DNA of 64,000 bases from Allacma fusca. Taxonomy: Eukaryota; Arthropoda; Collembola; Symphypleona; Sminthuridae. Numbering within the stretch: the first letter of the stretch is position 1; each line of letters opens with the position of its first letter. The notes under the pieces were generated by a model. That model was not told the DNA's origin. It saw only the letters and a program-made list of their open reading frames with translations, and made no database searches. The position numbers and the translations under genes were made by a program. Below, in pieces: positions 26,666-41,900 of the stretch. Where the stretch lies: assembly GCA_947179485.1 (NCBI GenBank), contig OX359246.1, positions 43,379,632-43,443,631 of the forward strand, given 5' to 3'.

Positions 26666-29600
26666 GAAGAAACTAGTACATCATCAAATTATATTCGCAG
26701 CATCGTCATCGTGTCTCATTTTATAATATTGCATGAATGGAAATCCCCCTTCACGAGTCTCATCATACTCATATATATCCCACAATCCCACCTTCATCCA
26801 CCTATTATTTATTTCACCTACATACCTCAGACACACGGACAATTTCATGCTTAATCTTTCAAATTGGACGGGCTTCTGATATAACACGAGAGGAGGGAAA
26901 AAAGGGATGCAAAGAAGAGGAAAATACATAATTATACGTCAATAATTACTCATGAGAGAAAATAGTCTCGTATTCTTCCAAATATGTACTAAATCCTACC
27001 ACGCAAAAAAAGCTAATCTAACCAAAATATAATAATAAGCCTAAGACATAGCAGAGATAAAAAAAAAAGAGGTAACATGCAACGTGATCTCACAATAATA
27101 TATAAAATATCCCAATCCTATACACTTTCCCACTCACATTTAATTCTGCAGGAATCATTTCATAATTACACACATCCAATCAAAAACTCCATCCCCAAGT
27201 CCTTGCTTCAATAAATATTTGTACAGGCTAACTATTTTGCTATTCTTGTATAGAATCTCAAAATAAATGCTCAAGAATTTTACTGTTAAGTACACTACAA
27301 GAAACGTAAGTCAAAGTTTTCCACTGAAAGTCCACATGTGATTTCCATCCCTATGTAGAAATAGTATCCAGCAAAAAGAAGAGATAAAACTCCAGGGTCC
27401 AAATCCCCACAAAACATTCTACCACTCTACTAGCTATATGTACATATGTATCTATGTATACAGTACTAGGCAAACCTACAAACCCGGCTTGAACAATCAA
27501 GTGCACCACGGACTCACTTGTAAAAGAAGAATAAAAGATAGAATCGTCCTGAGAATAATGCAAGTCATTTGAAGAATTACTTTTCGAGTAAAAGTAAACG
27601 TAAACTTGGAACTCTTTACACACAGACGTTAGCCAGAGAGTTCAGTGAAGGGGGTAAGCCCTAAGAAGCCTATTAAGAAGGTAACTTATGGAATCATCAC
27701 AAAACAGTTTCATACCCATTGAGCTATCACTCCTAAAAAAAATAACAACCAGAGCAGAATGTTTAAAAAAAATAAAAATACATACGTATTTATACATCCA
27801 AGTAACTACATACATATATACATGTGCTCACACCCTGTTAGTAATTCCTGAATGTACACAGGGCATTCTCAATTCTCATCTTTACTCGGCATAAAAAAAA
27901 ACCAAGCTAACAATAACTAACGAATGTGCGGGTCATACTAGCACAGCACGAAGCAGTTATTGTCCTTCCCAGTTTAAATATCTATGCATTTTAGATAATC
28001 AATTTCCTATCACTACGCTACACATGTACGTACATAATTTTACTTTACATAATTATGTGCACCTGACATGTGAGAATATTACAATATACTTGGGACGAGG
28101 ATCTTCACAAAAATAAAAGAACAGTAACAACATGAAGGGACGTACACATTCCTTCCACAAGATGTAACACATTTGTGCCTGTGTCTAGTAGTACCAAAGT
28201 TACAATCACAGGTGCTCCCAGTTCCAACGATATACAGGGAAATGATTACCTCCAACTTTGAAACTACTAAACTACAAAGGTGCTTTCAGGAATAGCAAGC
28301 ACCCAGTCATAAGAAAATCTTTATAGAGACATAAGTATCTGTATACGTGGACCGGGCCCGCGAAGAGCCACAGACAGAATACAGAGAGAACTGATCTCAA
28401 TATGCACAATCCCAGAAAATCCTCTCCTACTATACGGTCGTCAAAACTCAGTTCAAACTCAAATGTCAAAATTGCCTTCAATGAAATACACAATGCAGTT
28501 CATTGCACAACAGTCCTTTAGAAAATGTGAAATGAGCCGACAGACTCATCGTACAACAGAGAACAGTCTAGTCTACAACAACTACTATAACCAATCATAA
28601 ATTGCACATGTATGTATGTACATAATTACTTATACATAACATACTGTGTATAACAGCTCAGAGCAAAATGAAGCCTCCTTTTTTTTTCAATGGCGACTCC
28701 TTTTGAATTTTCTCATCTCTATCTCTATCTCTCCCTCCATATCCATAGGCTTCTTTCTTTCACTCCCTGAAATGTATATCTATCTTTCATGTTCTCAATT
28801 CTCTGTGAAACCAGAAGTTACGACGACCATCACTCAATTCTTCGGTATCTTTGACTCTCTTATGTATCTATCTCTGGGACTCCAATAGAGTAAACAACCA
28901 GAGAGTAGTACTCTGTATGAGGAGCACCAGGGTTCCATATCTATTGAGCTAGAAGTTTTGTCGAAAGAAAAAGAAGCTTGTTGCATCATCATCATCATCC
29001 CCATCATCATTATCAGGTCCTGCAACTATCCAACCATACCTAATCATATGCTTCAAATTGTCCAATCTTTGTATTAAAATCCGACTGAAACCTGGCTTAC
29101 AGTTAGATTGTCCCAGCCAAAAACCAAACCTTATCCCATAACCTCTGTCAACGGACTCACATATATATATATATATTTAATATTCTTGCACTCTTTAAAA
29201 TAGACACGAAATATTTCCACTCCTTCATACAATCATAAAGATTTTCAGAAGCTACCTCACATATTTTTATTATTATGTACACACGTAGCTACGAATTTAT
29301 GTATAATGTATATCCACGCTGAACACTACAATTACTATGCTGTGCACTACACTACTATACACAACCGACCGGAACACTTCTAAACCAAGTCAAATTATGA
29401 GCCAGTTAAACGCTACATTACTCTTAGGAAAATCTACTGAGCAATCAGCACTCAAGTGCGAGTGTAATATTTATAGGGAAAACATATGTCAAAGACAAGG
29501 TAACTATTTCCCCAGTATCAAAGACAAGTCTCAGGAAAGGTGGGTGTGTGAATCAAAATCCAAGCTCAATACACAATCTCACAATATCCAATCCCAAGTA

Positions 29601-30415
29601 GATGTATCTATACACATAATTATGCGTATAGCATAGATATAGCTATCCATAAATATGCATACACGTCATTACTATTCATACATACATAGAAAAAGCTTCA
29701 CTAGTGAAGAGAATCGCCTCATGATCACCTCCTCACAATTATTAGGTAACCACTTATTGGCAAGGAACAACAAGTGCTTAGCATAATACATGATAATGCC
29801 TTTAGAATTGGAATGGCTTTTATTACTTGATCTCATCTCATACTCTGAGTATCTATGCACATAATTATGTATAGATAGATATTACATATCCACAGCAGAA
29901 CTTCACCCAATGCCAAAGTACAAGCTGCATCCAACATCAAAGGAAAATTAAGAATTCTCAATGCATCTGTCTATTCACACACACACACACACACACACAG
30001 AGACAAAATATATAAGTATCTACTTTTCGTTCCTACTACAAGGAGAAGAGCCAGCGAGCCAAGCCAGCACCAGCACAAGTCTAATAACCCTCTTTTCATT
30101 CCTTCTCTCCGCTACCAAGCCCTCATAACTTATGCAGAATTTATAGGCGATTAAACCTAACCGAGTTTTTCTCAAGTCACATATCATTCAAGAGAGGGGA
30201 AAAAAATCATGTTATTGTGTTTCCATCAAAGCGAATATCATTCAACACGGAGAAAACTATACAACGAGTGAGACAGAATTCCGCGTATGTTTTATGCAAA
30301 CACATGGATATGTATTTATTATGTAATAGTATACTCCCTAGTACTAACTTTATATGTAACTTCCATAATTTATTCCAACATTACAAGCTATGGCAGTCAA
30401 TAGTTGCAGGGCTAG

Positions 30416-30510
<95 letters not shown>

Positions 30511-32870
30511 AACACACACACAACAATACACTATAGCCATCCAAATGGCTCCAACCATTCAAGCATTACATTACAAAAGGGATCATCAAGTAAGAAACTA
30601 AAGGGAAGGGAAAAAAAGTGCCAAATGGTCATTCCTATCCATACATAACAAGTACACGAGAGTCCTATGGTAATCTACGTCATATACATAAATATACACA
30701 ACCGTATCGCTACTCACAATTCACAAATCATACAACAAGACAGGCCAGCCACCGTCACATCACCAGCTCCTGCAAAAGCCCCTTAAATCAATGCTCCACA
30801 CAGCAGCCCTCATCCCTTTGCATGTAATTACATTTACACTTTACTCCAAACCGCACGGAGTACCAGTATACTAATGTGAAACTCCGGTATGTAAAGACGG
30901 AACATATTGGAGGGACTGTATAATACGTATATACTGTATTTGTATCCGCATATGTGCATACAAATCTGTAGGTTCGTAATAATTATTATGATCCTACATG
31001 TATACACATTACTATTACTCTCGGATACTCTACTACTATAGACAGAGCATGTAGAACTCACCGTCAGTACCGTATGCACACATAATAGGAGTAGGTCTTC
31101 TCAAAGAAATAGCAAGAAAAAAAAAGACGAAGGGAAAAAAGTAATACCAAGCATGAGATAATACCCGTTACCAATTTCAAGGTATATCATATTATCAGCC
31201 ATATCCATCCATCCAATTCCAATACACGTCACATTTACAAAATACTTACCAAGGAGCCACTACCAACTCCACTGTTATTACAGTTTGCAGGAGCTAGTAG
31301 TAGCCGTATAGTCACTCGTCACAACAGGTGAATATTACACCACATATAGTGACCAACCAACAAAAAGCTAAGCCACAAGAGCCCGGTAAAAACACTACAC
31401 ATACATAATTGCATACAGTGGAGCACATCAAGAAGTGTTTTTCAATTGGTACACTTACGTCCATAGTTCCATGTTCTTGCACAGTGTTAAACTCATATAA
31501 GAATAAATTGCTAAAATACCCTTCCTTCCATACAGGAGTTTTCCCTACAAATGCATCTTAATCTATTCCAATGTAAATATAATTACATTACACACAGCAG
31601 AACTCTACCAAGAGGAATCTTCCACAGCAACAGATAATTCGAATATGTATTACAGGGAAAAACTACCCTCCTCTAATTCTCCAGAAATTGCAATGGCCAT
31701 GCATGGAAAAACTGTCATGTCTTCCCAGTCTCATTTAAGTTAATTATTATTAAGGAGTAAAATGTCTCTAATAATTGCAAACCCTTGATATTTGCCGAGT
31801 CAAAGGGATAGTCCGAGAAAAAAAATTAAATACAATGCGTAATTCTCATATTTATATGACATGACTATAGATTCTATGGGATAAGTAACTGGTAATTACA
31901 CACACGTAATACATAGCGGCCGGGCTATGGAAGAGTTAAAACGAGGAAAGAAATGCGATTATCACCACTATAATTATTATTACACGATGGTCAATGTCCT
32001 CTTCCCTTGTACTTGGTCTCATCTTGAGTCAAGTCTTTAAAAGAACGTGTACACAGACACAATGTTTATTGTGCCTTGTTCCTACTCACTACACACAGGG
32101 CCTGTAGTATATCAGCAAATGCATATGGATTTATCTATCTAGGTGTGTACGAGGTGTGTTTGTGTGTGCATGTGTCTCTGGCTACTACTAGTGTACTATA
32201 TCTGTATAGTAGTAGCATGCGATATTAAACTAGAACCTCGTCGAGGTAAATACAAATATACAAACGTAATATATAGATATGTATAGTTAATATATTTATA
32301 CGCGTGTGTAAAAATTTCGCCTTTGAAACTACTGAGCATGGGAAAAGCAACAGAGCTATACAGAGAATCCCAAGACAATAATATAATACATGGAAGAGGT
32401 AGTAAGTAAGAAAAAGAGAGAGAGAGAGAGAGAGAACACAGAGAGATGTTCAGCGATAGGGAAAACTTCTCCCTGCTTTTAAAATCTACTGAAGCCCTGT
32501 ATAGTGTAGCCATTGCCATACTATCCGTCCTTCTTTGAAACTTGACGACTGCATTTGACTTTCCGTCTTTTGCCCCCTTATTCTTCTAAACTGCTCTAAG
32601 TCCTTGTTTTTCTAATATACTCCCTATACTAAATCTCACATGACAGTGTGCACACTATACACTATATAACTTATAAAGATACAAGATACAGCAGTGAGAG
32701 AGAGAGAGAGAGAGAGATTTGCACAGAATTCAGATTTTCAAACTTCTGAGACTTCGGCACAATAAAAAAAAAAGCATGGCCAGGGGCAAATAAATGTGTG
32801 TATGCATGCTCTCCTCAAGAGCTTTTAATGGCATCATGACATATCAAGCTCATCTCTTCTCTTAAATTTC

Positions 32871-32919
<49 letters not shown>

Positions 32920-35900
32920 CTCGCTCAGCAGGCACAAATAAATTAAATGACTTGAAACATCTACTTACCTCGGACATATAATGAAACCTCAAAAAGTTCC
33001 CTACACTTGCACTTTTAAAATTCCATTGATAATCAAACAAATGGTCAAAAAATATGATTTTTCTTTAATTTATTTACAACCACATCCTCCCTCTTGCCTC
33101 TCTCCCGTCTCTGAATCCCATAATCCCATCCCCATAAGCCCATGCCATCATCCCATCCCACTAGATATTTGTAGTATGTAGTAACCACCTGGACATTAGT
33201 GCATGTACAAAGATTCACAAAAGGATTCACACATTTACATACGTAGATAGAATAATACCCAGGAACAAGGAACCAAAAACTGCTCAGGACAAAAAATAAT
33301 CAGATAATTTATAAAATAACATAATAACCGTGCATACTAATTTAAAACAATATACAAAGGTTCAGAAAGAAAACATGGGAATAGAACTCATTGTACTCCA
33401 ACCTTTTGGAACATCCCACTAAAATAAATACTGGGCATGAGTATTTAAAAAAAGCAATTCATTCACAATGGACTCACATCATGGGATTCGTATGTACTCT
33501 GTATATGTAAGAACTGACTAGAGGAAACACATGTTTCAAAATATGCAAATTCTATGCAGCATAATATATTACAGATCAGATGGGGTTATATTGAATCAGT
33601 GTTATTACCCGGTTACAGATAATTATATGTACGTATCTTACGTATGTATGTATGCCCACGTGTGTGGATATTATAGTGTAATCGTACAATGCTAATAACA
33701 TTGGTAAAAAAAACAGGGCCTAGCTTTTTTAATAACTAAAAAAGAAATCTGAGCAGAATCCAGAGTAATAACAAAACAGATAACCTGTGTGTAGTAGAAC
33801 CTCATAATTAAAATCAAGCATTTCTGCTGAGCATGCAATGCAAACCAAGACATTACTACTACCACACGAGCCCCAGTGAATTAACGTGGGCAACCGCAGG
33901 AGTCAATAGCATTCAAGAGAAGTAGATACTTAGAAAAGTCTACCTACATTTCCCTCTGTAGTAGTAATTAAGTAGATGAACTAGAGCTGGAGGGATGAGG
34001 GGAAAAAATTCCAAGAACTGCAACAACTTCCCATCATCATACTACAGATATGTATGATGTCAGTTTGCATTTACACGGACAGACACGGACACACACACAC
34101 ACAGTCATACAACACCTGTAAAGCCCGAGGTAATCTCGTCCTCTTTCTGTCCCCTCACAATTCTCCTCACAATTGCATAACATTAACATAAAAGTAATAT
34201 TTTAAATTGAACATGCATCCCAGTGTTCCAATGTTAATAACCATAAAAAAAAAGAAGGAGACGACGTCTCATAGAAAGACAGACTCATTTATTCTGCAAA
34301 ATCAAACTCCCCAGACCTTTCTACAAGTCTCCTCCGAGACCTCATACACTGCATCGTATATTTGTAGATACTTATATTTTATATATGCACACCCTACGAA
34401 AATATACATCATTAACCTTTGAGTAGATATAATTACGTGTGTCTCAAAAATTCCTGTCAATATCTAGATACTTCAAAAAAAATTATTTAATTACTATTCC
34501 TGATTACACACATGGGCATATGTAACATTGTATTTACTTGCAGGCCCCGTGTAATGCAATACACAATGTAATCTACCCTCACAAATTACATGGTTGTATA
34601 AACAACCCAAATTCATTTCCTTCCTTACAAATTTCCCTTTTTCTTAATAAATTCTAATTTCCCATGTGGAACAACGACAATGAACGCGTGAATAACTACA
34701 CTCATTTTAAAGAAGAGTTAATGAATCCTCCAATAGCAAAACAAAACATACATAATTACATATACATACATAGTCCATTAAAACTACAACTCCTCCAAAT
34801 TCCCTCCTCTCTAGTATGTAATCTTCCTTTTCTCTTGTAAGCACATGTAGATATTACTCCGCATCCTCAACACTGTAAAGACTGTCGGCTTGAGAGCTGA
34901 TTCTGTGAGTCTCTTGAGGACAACGTCATGTTACACATTAGGAATGCAGGCGGAAACAATAATGTAATAGAAAATTCTCCCCCAAAAAAAAAAAATTCGG
35001 CATTTCATTGTGGGAAAAGTTACGCCTGTCGCTTTTATCACCGCAATCGCTAATCGTGCTCGTCAGATGCACTTCATTTAACTCCATACTTATGTACATA
35101 GATGCTCAACGCTAACATTCAGCAACCTATCCAATCCAAGTATATCTATAGATAATATTTATAGTTGGCTCCTATACAGTTCCTTGAGAGAGTTCAATTT
35201 ACAATCCATAACAATAATAATAATTATATAAAATGTATTTAATACTTACTCCTCAACGAGGAACAAAATCAAGCGGCACTTGTTCCTCTAAATTCTTTTC
35301 AATAACAATATTATTCTGCTTCATCAAACATTGTTCACTTTATGACGGCTGCCAGTTTTATTATTCTACAAGTTGTAACCCTTTACTAGATGAGATTACT
35401 ACTACTACCTTATCTCATCCCATAGGTTGTTGTACTACGCTAGCTTTTTGTAACCTTACACTTAGATATAGATAGATATACATAATAATTATTATTTACA
35501 TGCTTCCATATCTATAGAGGTAGATACATACTTACAAGTAATACCAGTACCGGTCCATTAGGTCCTCCACGGTTTGTGGCTGTCTTTCTATTCCTACTGC
35601 TCCAAACCATATGATATAATAAATCTTACAAGTTACCACGATTACCATACATAATTACGTATAAGTACCTACACAATCCCCATTAAAAATTAAGAATTCA
35701 TTTTGATAGGGTTCTCTCCATATCCCTGTTGGAGATTCCCGTTTAGTAGCTATATGAGCACAAATGTAGATATGTATATCTATCTATAATTACTTAAATG
35801 TACAGGGATCGTCATTGCAATAGATACATAAGGATTTCTGCGGAGTAAATTACAAAAAAAAACTTAAACAATTAACGGTCTATCAGAAAGAAAATTCAAT

Positions 35901-38900
35901 TTCCCAGCCAAACCTCTTTTCACCTTTGTACAGGACTATAACGCAGACACACGTCATTCAACAACAACTCGTCCACATAATAATAATACTGCTACCAAGA
36001 CCCAAGGAAGGTGTGAAGATGATGGCAGGTTTGCACTTAAAAAGCATCCCTGATAGGAGCATCAACTCTGTCTACCATTCCCCTCTGCCTCTTCCCCAAA
36101 AAATTAATTATTAGTACTATCCTACAAAATTCCACATTACAATTTCATGTAAAGACACAAGATCACTGAATTTTGTATATAAATTTATCTACATAAACAC
36201 AAAAAGTAAACTCGTACTGACACACTCACACACCATACAGTAGACAAAGTTCTGGGCATGTAAGTATCTACGTTTGTAGATAATTAAATAAATACAATGA
36301 AACTGGAGAGAATGGACAGCCGAGAGATCCTACATCATTTAATCTGTTCATCTTCAGGACGTAGAAAAAAAAACAAGAAAGCTAGGGGACTATACCCAGA
36401 ACCAGTAGAAACTATGCGATCATATACATGTAATTAGATATACAATACAGAAACATGCACACAAGATAAGACCAACAGCCCAAAATACTGTCCAAAAGAA
36501 ATGACTGAAGGATTGATTGAAAAAAAAAAGCATGCACTTCCCATAAAAAATAATTATACGACTGTTATTTTAAATGGCTAGTAGGCTGGTCACATCTTCG
36601 TACAATCTATATAAGTATGTGCAATAATTATTGTATTAGTAAATAAATATAAGTATCTATAGATACGTAGAAACTCATACATTTCCACTGTGCTGCATCT
36701 TCCAAATTACATACAAGAGCCCAGTCAATAATTAAACAAACAATTATTATAAAGCATGTCGTATGACCTATTGTGCTCCTTTAAGAACATATGTCAGGCA
36801 GTGGGCAGGTCATCTTCTTATTCTCCAAGAAATAATTACCTTCGGATATCTATATCTAGCATATGTAATTATGTATGTATACTTATATATCCCTCAAAAA
36901 ACAAAACACAACATCCTTTAACAGGAATTATTACAAACATTTATCCAATGTCCTACAGACTCACTTGAGTATGTATCTAGGTATAGATATAGATAGATAC
37001 ATATCCACACACACATTCTCCACTCTCAAGTGTTAATTGTTGTAATTTCCTTAATGACTCCGAGCATGGATAGGGAACCCATCTCACATCATCACATGAA
37101 GGAACAAACCTAACTGTACAATTGTCAGCAAAACTCCTTCCCAATAAGCATTATATGTATACATTTCCATTCACCAATAGATACAAAACCGTACATGATT
37201 ACACTCACACAGAGAGATATGTACATATGTAAGATCATTCCCATCCCTTCAAAATTCTCCTCAGATAGTAGCTTATTTCGCAGGGATCTTTAACTATATA
37301 CAAACTATCCCCTACACAAGAAAAAAAACTTTATGCAAAGTTAGGGTTCAAGTTTAAATTCTCATGTAAAGCTCCCCATATATAATTATATACATGATGA
37401 CCATATAGGACCGTGTGTCATACACATTTGTATACAATCACTGTGGTCATACAATAACAATGCACCAGGACCAGTTTCCTTCAACTTGAAACCAACGATA
37501 AGTTGCTAAACCATTAGTTCTCATTTAAGTTTCCACTACGTCTGTCAGTGTCTAAGTACACGTAGATACATAATACATATATAAGTAAGTATCTACAGTA
37601 AAAAGAAAAAAAAAGAGAAAAATTCTTTTAGAGCTGGGATTCAGGGAGCGAACAGAACGATTGAGCATTGAAACACCTGCAAAGTTTCTCAAATTAACAC
37701 TTTTGTAGGTATTTTATATGTAAGCATTTTTACAAGAAAACTTGTCTTGTGTGCATGCACACAGACAAACTTTAGTATCTGTATTTCCCAGCCCCACACA
37801 AATACACACACACACACACATACACATTCAATTCCCCATATAGCGTCTATAGGTATATCTAATCAAACCTTGAAAGATATATGTTTAAAAATCTGTCCCT
37901 AATTCTATATCTATCTACAAGTGATCAATAACACATGTTCACATTTGACTGTGCATATGAAGCACGAGGAACATTTTTACCTCTATGACAGATATTATAA
38001 CCGATGGCTATATAACCTGAAAACTTCCAAAGGAACATAATTCTCAATAACGAAACAATAACCAGACAATTCTCTCCTATGCCAAAAAGAAAATTCCCTG
38101 GAAATTGTCAGGATACCAAGAACGAGCCGGCACAATGACATTTATCTCCACCACATAAAGAGGACTATTGCACGAATCTCATCACAATCCCAATCCCAAT
38201 CCTCGGAAATAAGGCCGGCAGGATCAGACATATACAATTTAGATCAGAGCCCAGAGACATATATAGTTAGTCACTTTAATCAATTTAACCATCCATCAAG
38301 TCCAGCCATTTAACAATACATATGGCATCACCTGTCTTACCCAACCGTAAATATAAATGTCTGGGGTGATGGGAAGAAGCGCTTATGAATATCAATTCTT
38401 ACTGATCCCTTATCTGACTGCCAAAATCAGCTCATTACGGTCAATAAGCTTCAGACTGTATTGCACACTCCTGTACTACTACATGACACAACTATATAAA
38501 TTTTATATACCATCACACATCAATTCTACACGTAAGAATTATTCCTTGAAATATAGATAAAGATATAGATACATATTGAAGATATGTACATGTCTAAATT
38601 CTACGTCTGTAATTTATTATATGACCCATATGTGTAGTAGTAAAAACCCTGCAAAAATCCCACTAAAAGATTTTTAACTCTATACACATGATGTATGTAT
38701 AGATACATAGATAGCTATACATACATATCCATATGTAATTTAAAATTTTTACTTCCCAGTCAAGTACCAGTACTAGCCGTAAAATACTAAAAGGGTGACC
38801 CACCCAACCCTTATAGGTCCGGATTTATCCATCCCAATCAAACCACTCTCCACAAAGAGAGCTATTAAATCTCGTACATATTATTCTCAATTGTTCCATA

Positions 38901-41900
38901 CACATATAGAGCTAGGTTTAACACTCCATAGAAATCCATATACTTATGCATACATCATTTTAAGACGTAGATATATGTATAGCTTGAGGCACTTATGAAT
39001 TTTTGATTTAAAAGTTCCTCTGTGTACAGTATATATTGAGCATATATAAACTCAAGTCCAAAGAGTACACAAGGAGTAGATATATTGAACAGACAATACT
39101 GACTGAGCTCCATGAATACAGTAGGATAGGTTGGTGGAACAGAGCTTTTTACACGCTAATATACATATATGTCAGGACTGGCTCACTGCCTGTCATTCCC
39201 AAATGCTCAACTCAATCAATCCTGGTCAATAATCCTCGACCTTTATAATAAAACACATGGACATGGCCTCTCGTTAAACAGTATATAGAGAGATTATAGG
39301 CTGTAGGTTAAAATATATAATATCATGGGCAGTCATATAAGTTGGTGTGACCATACGTTCTGTTCTACTTTATACACACACACACACACACGGACACACA
39401 CAATACACTCGGACAATTTAACTAGACAGATCCATGGACTCTGCCAGGAAGTACATACCCCCATGGATGGATTCATAGGTCAAAATAAAACGGTTCATTC
39501 AATCCAAGAACCGTATGGTGCACTAGAAATCCATGCTTTATTATAGGACAGTGTCATGGTCAGTCTGTCTGAGAAAAACGTGGGGTGTATTTGACTTATT
39601 GTTAGTATGTATACTGTGTGTATAAATACAGAGCTCTTGCCGAATATTTCCTTCCTAAAATAATTTCCTCAATAAATTCCTTTTTCACATTATAACAGTC
39701 CTTTGGAATTTCCAAACTGGGCATTCATATATAGTTTCAATCCACCACCGACCACCTACAAGTATCTAACCATAGGGACTTCCATACTATGTATAATCCA
39801 AGTAATGACTATAGAACCCGAGTATCATTCATACTACTAAAGTCGGAAAAGCTCACTCTGACCCGTCGTCACATGATCCTCCAAAGACGAAATATTAAAA
39901 TTCTGTTAGATACAAACGGGAATGTGTCCAGATATTTTGCTCCTATTCAAATCAGTCAGAGAACGTTTCTCTACATAGAGGGATATGCTCCCGGGATTAT
40001 ACCTAATACCTATACTCTGCATGACCAACGTAATTATACATAGGCTATGATGTATCAATACTCCAACACTGCCATTACCCCTCCCCTTATAGTGCATGCT
40101 CTAATATAAGGGAGACCCGATTATAATTAAGTCCCACAAAATAAAATGCCACCAACAGAACCGTTCTTCATAAATATGAATACCTATACAATAGACTTGT
40201 AGCAGGCAAGGGAAGTGCTCTCCATAACTAAGCCACACAAATGTATCCACACTAACCCAGTAATTTCCCAACGACCTTAATTATATATTCACAATACCCC
40301 ACTATACTATTACATCAGTCCACAAATTTGCCCCCACCGACCTTTTCAAGTTGAAAGAGTTCTTCCGCATAGGACTATAAGGACAGCATACATGTGCAAT
40401 TACCTATAGCAATATTTCATACTAATTTAAATACAAGCTCAGTCCCTAATTGCACACAGACGGCCACGCTGATTAATTTCAATCCTACTAGTAGATACTA
40501 AAATTAGTACTACATACAATTGTACCTAAGCAAGCATAAAGAGTCAAATAGAAGAAGATCATTAATTTTATTATTGTATCTATAGATATAGATATATCTG
40601 TAGATATACCCATCTGCCTATCAGGACCCCCGCCCCCATACAAGTACACACGCCTGTAAGAGACCATTTGATGGAACCCCCAGGAACCCAGCAATTTACA
40701 GGAGGATGCGTGACCTTGTGCAGGTGAAACAATCCATTGCACATTGCACTCACAATACATAAAGATTTTTACAAGCATATGGACGGACAAAAACGGACGG
40801 ACAGAAGCACACATGACACATACATACGTACATAGAAAATACGATTTACGATTGGTATTACATATATCAGGATCTTCAGCTCTCTACACAAGAACCGTAT
40901 CACCGTTTTACAAACGCTCTTAATTGCATTCTGCTCCAAGCTGATGAGTACGGCTGAGCAGACCTGAGACTCTGAAGTAAACGTCAGTACTTTGCATATA
41001 ATACTACACGGGAGTAACAAATCTCCTTCATATATTTTTCTGTATCACAAAAAAAAAGGACTTAATATGAAATGAAAGCTTGCCTTCGGATCTGCTTGCA
41101 CATGTAATTTTACCTATATACTTACAATGGATCAAATCACTTTTGTACACAATTACTATATATGCAGATCTACTCGCAATAGAGAGTCTCGTCTCAAGTC
41201 TCAACTCAACTCCCGGCAGTAATCATACCCTTTAGCATACACGTATATTTACCTATATTGTATACATATCGTAGGTATGCAGAGGGAGAAGTAGTAGTAG
41301 TAAAATATAATTACTGCAATTGTTATGCAAAATGCACCCCGACTCACACTTTTAAAATCTACAATTAGTTGCTCATGCATATTAGAGGCAGAGAGAGGGA
41401 GAGAGAGAGAGACACACACACAACACACACACACAGAGAAACAGAGACGTGCACCCTCAAAAACCATAATAAATGCATACATACAAATAAGCACAGTCAA
41501 TTTTCTACAAGAGACAGATATAGGGCTAAAAAAATCAGAACGAACAACAACACACGCAAGGCTACAAATTAAACCGTGTAGTAGGTTTCACATCCATCAT
41601 CATCATCAGCATAATCATCCTCATACAAACACACACTTACACACAGATATTTATATATAATTACATTTCCGTACATACACAATTCCCTTCCAAATGTCTC
41701 ATAGTTATTCTTACAACAACCTGAATAGTCCTGTGTACAAATCTGAGTAGGATTTAGCTAACTCTATACGCAGATATAGATAATTACATATACATGTAAT
41801 TACCTATAATTTTATGCACAGCAGACGACGACACCTTATACTGTACTAGTCACACATACATTCATATCCCGACTGTCCGAAAATAACCTAATAATACTAC

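Noticed and set aside
30217-30648. 143-codon plus-strand frame with Leu-Ser and Thr-His runs
   Set aside because: The runs are direct translations of the (CT)n(CA)n repeat.
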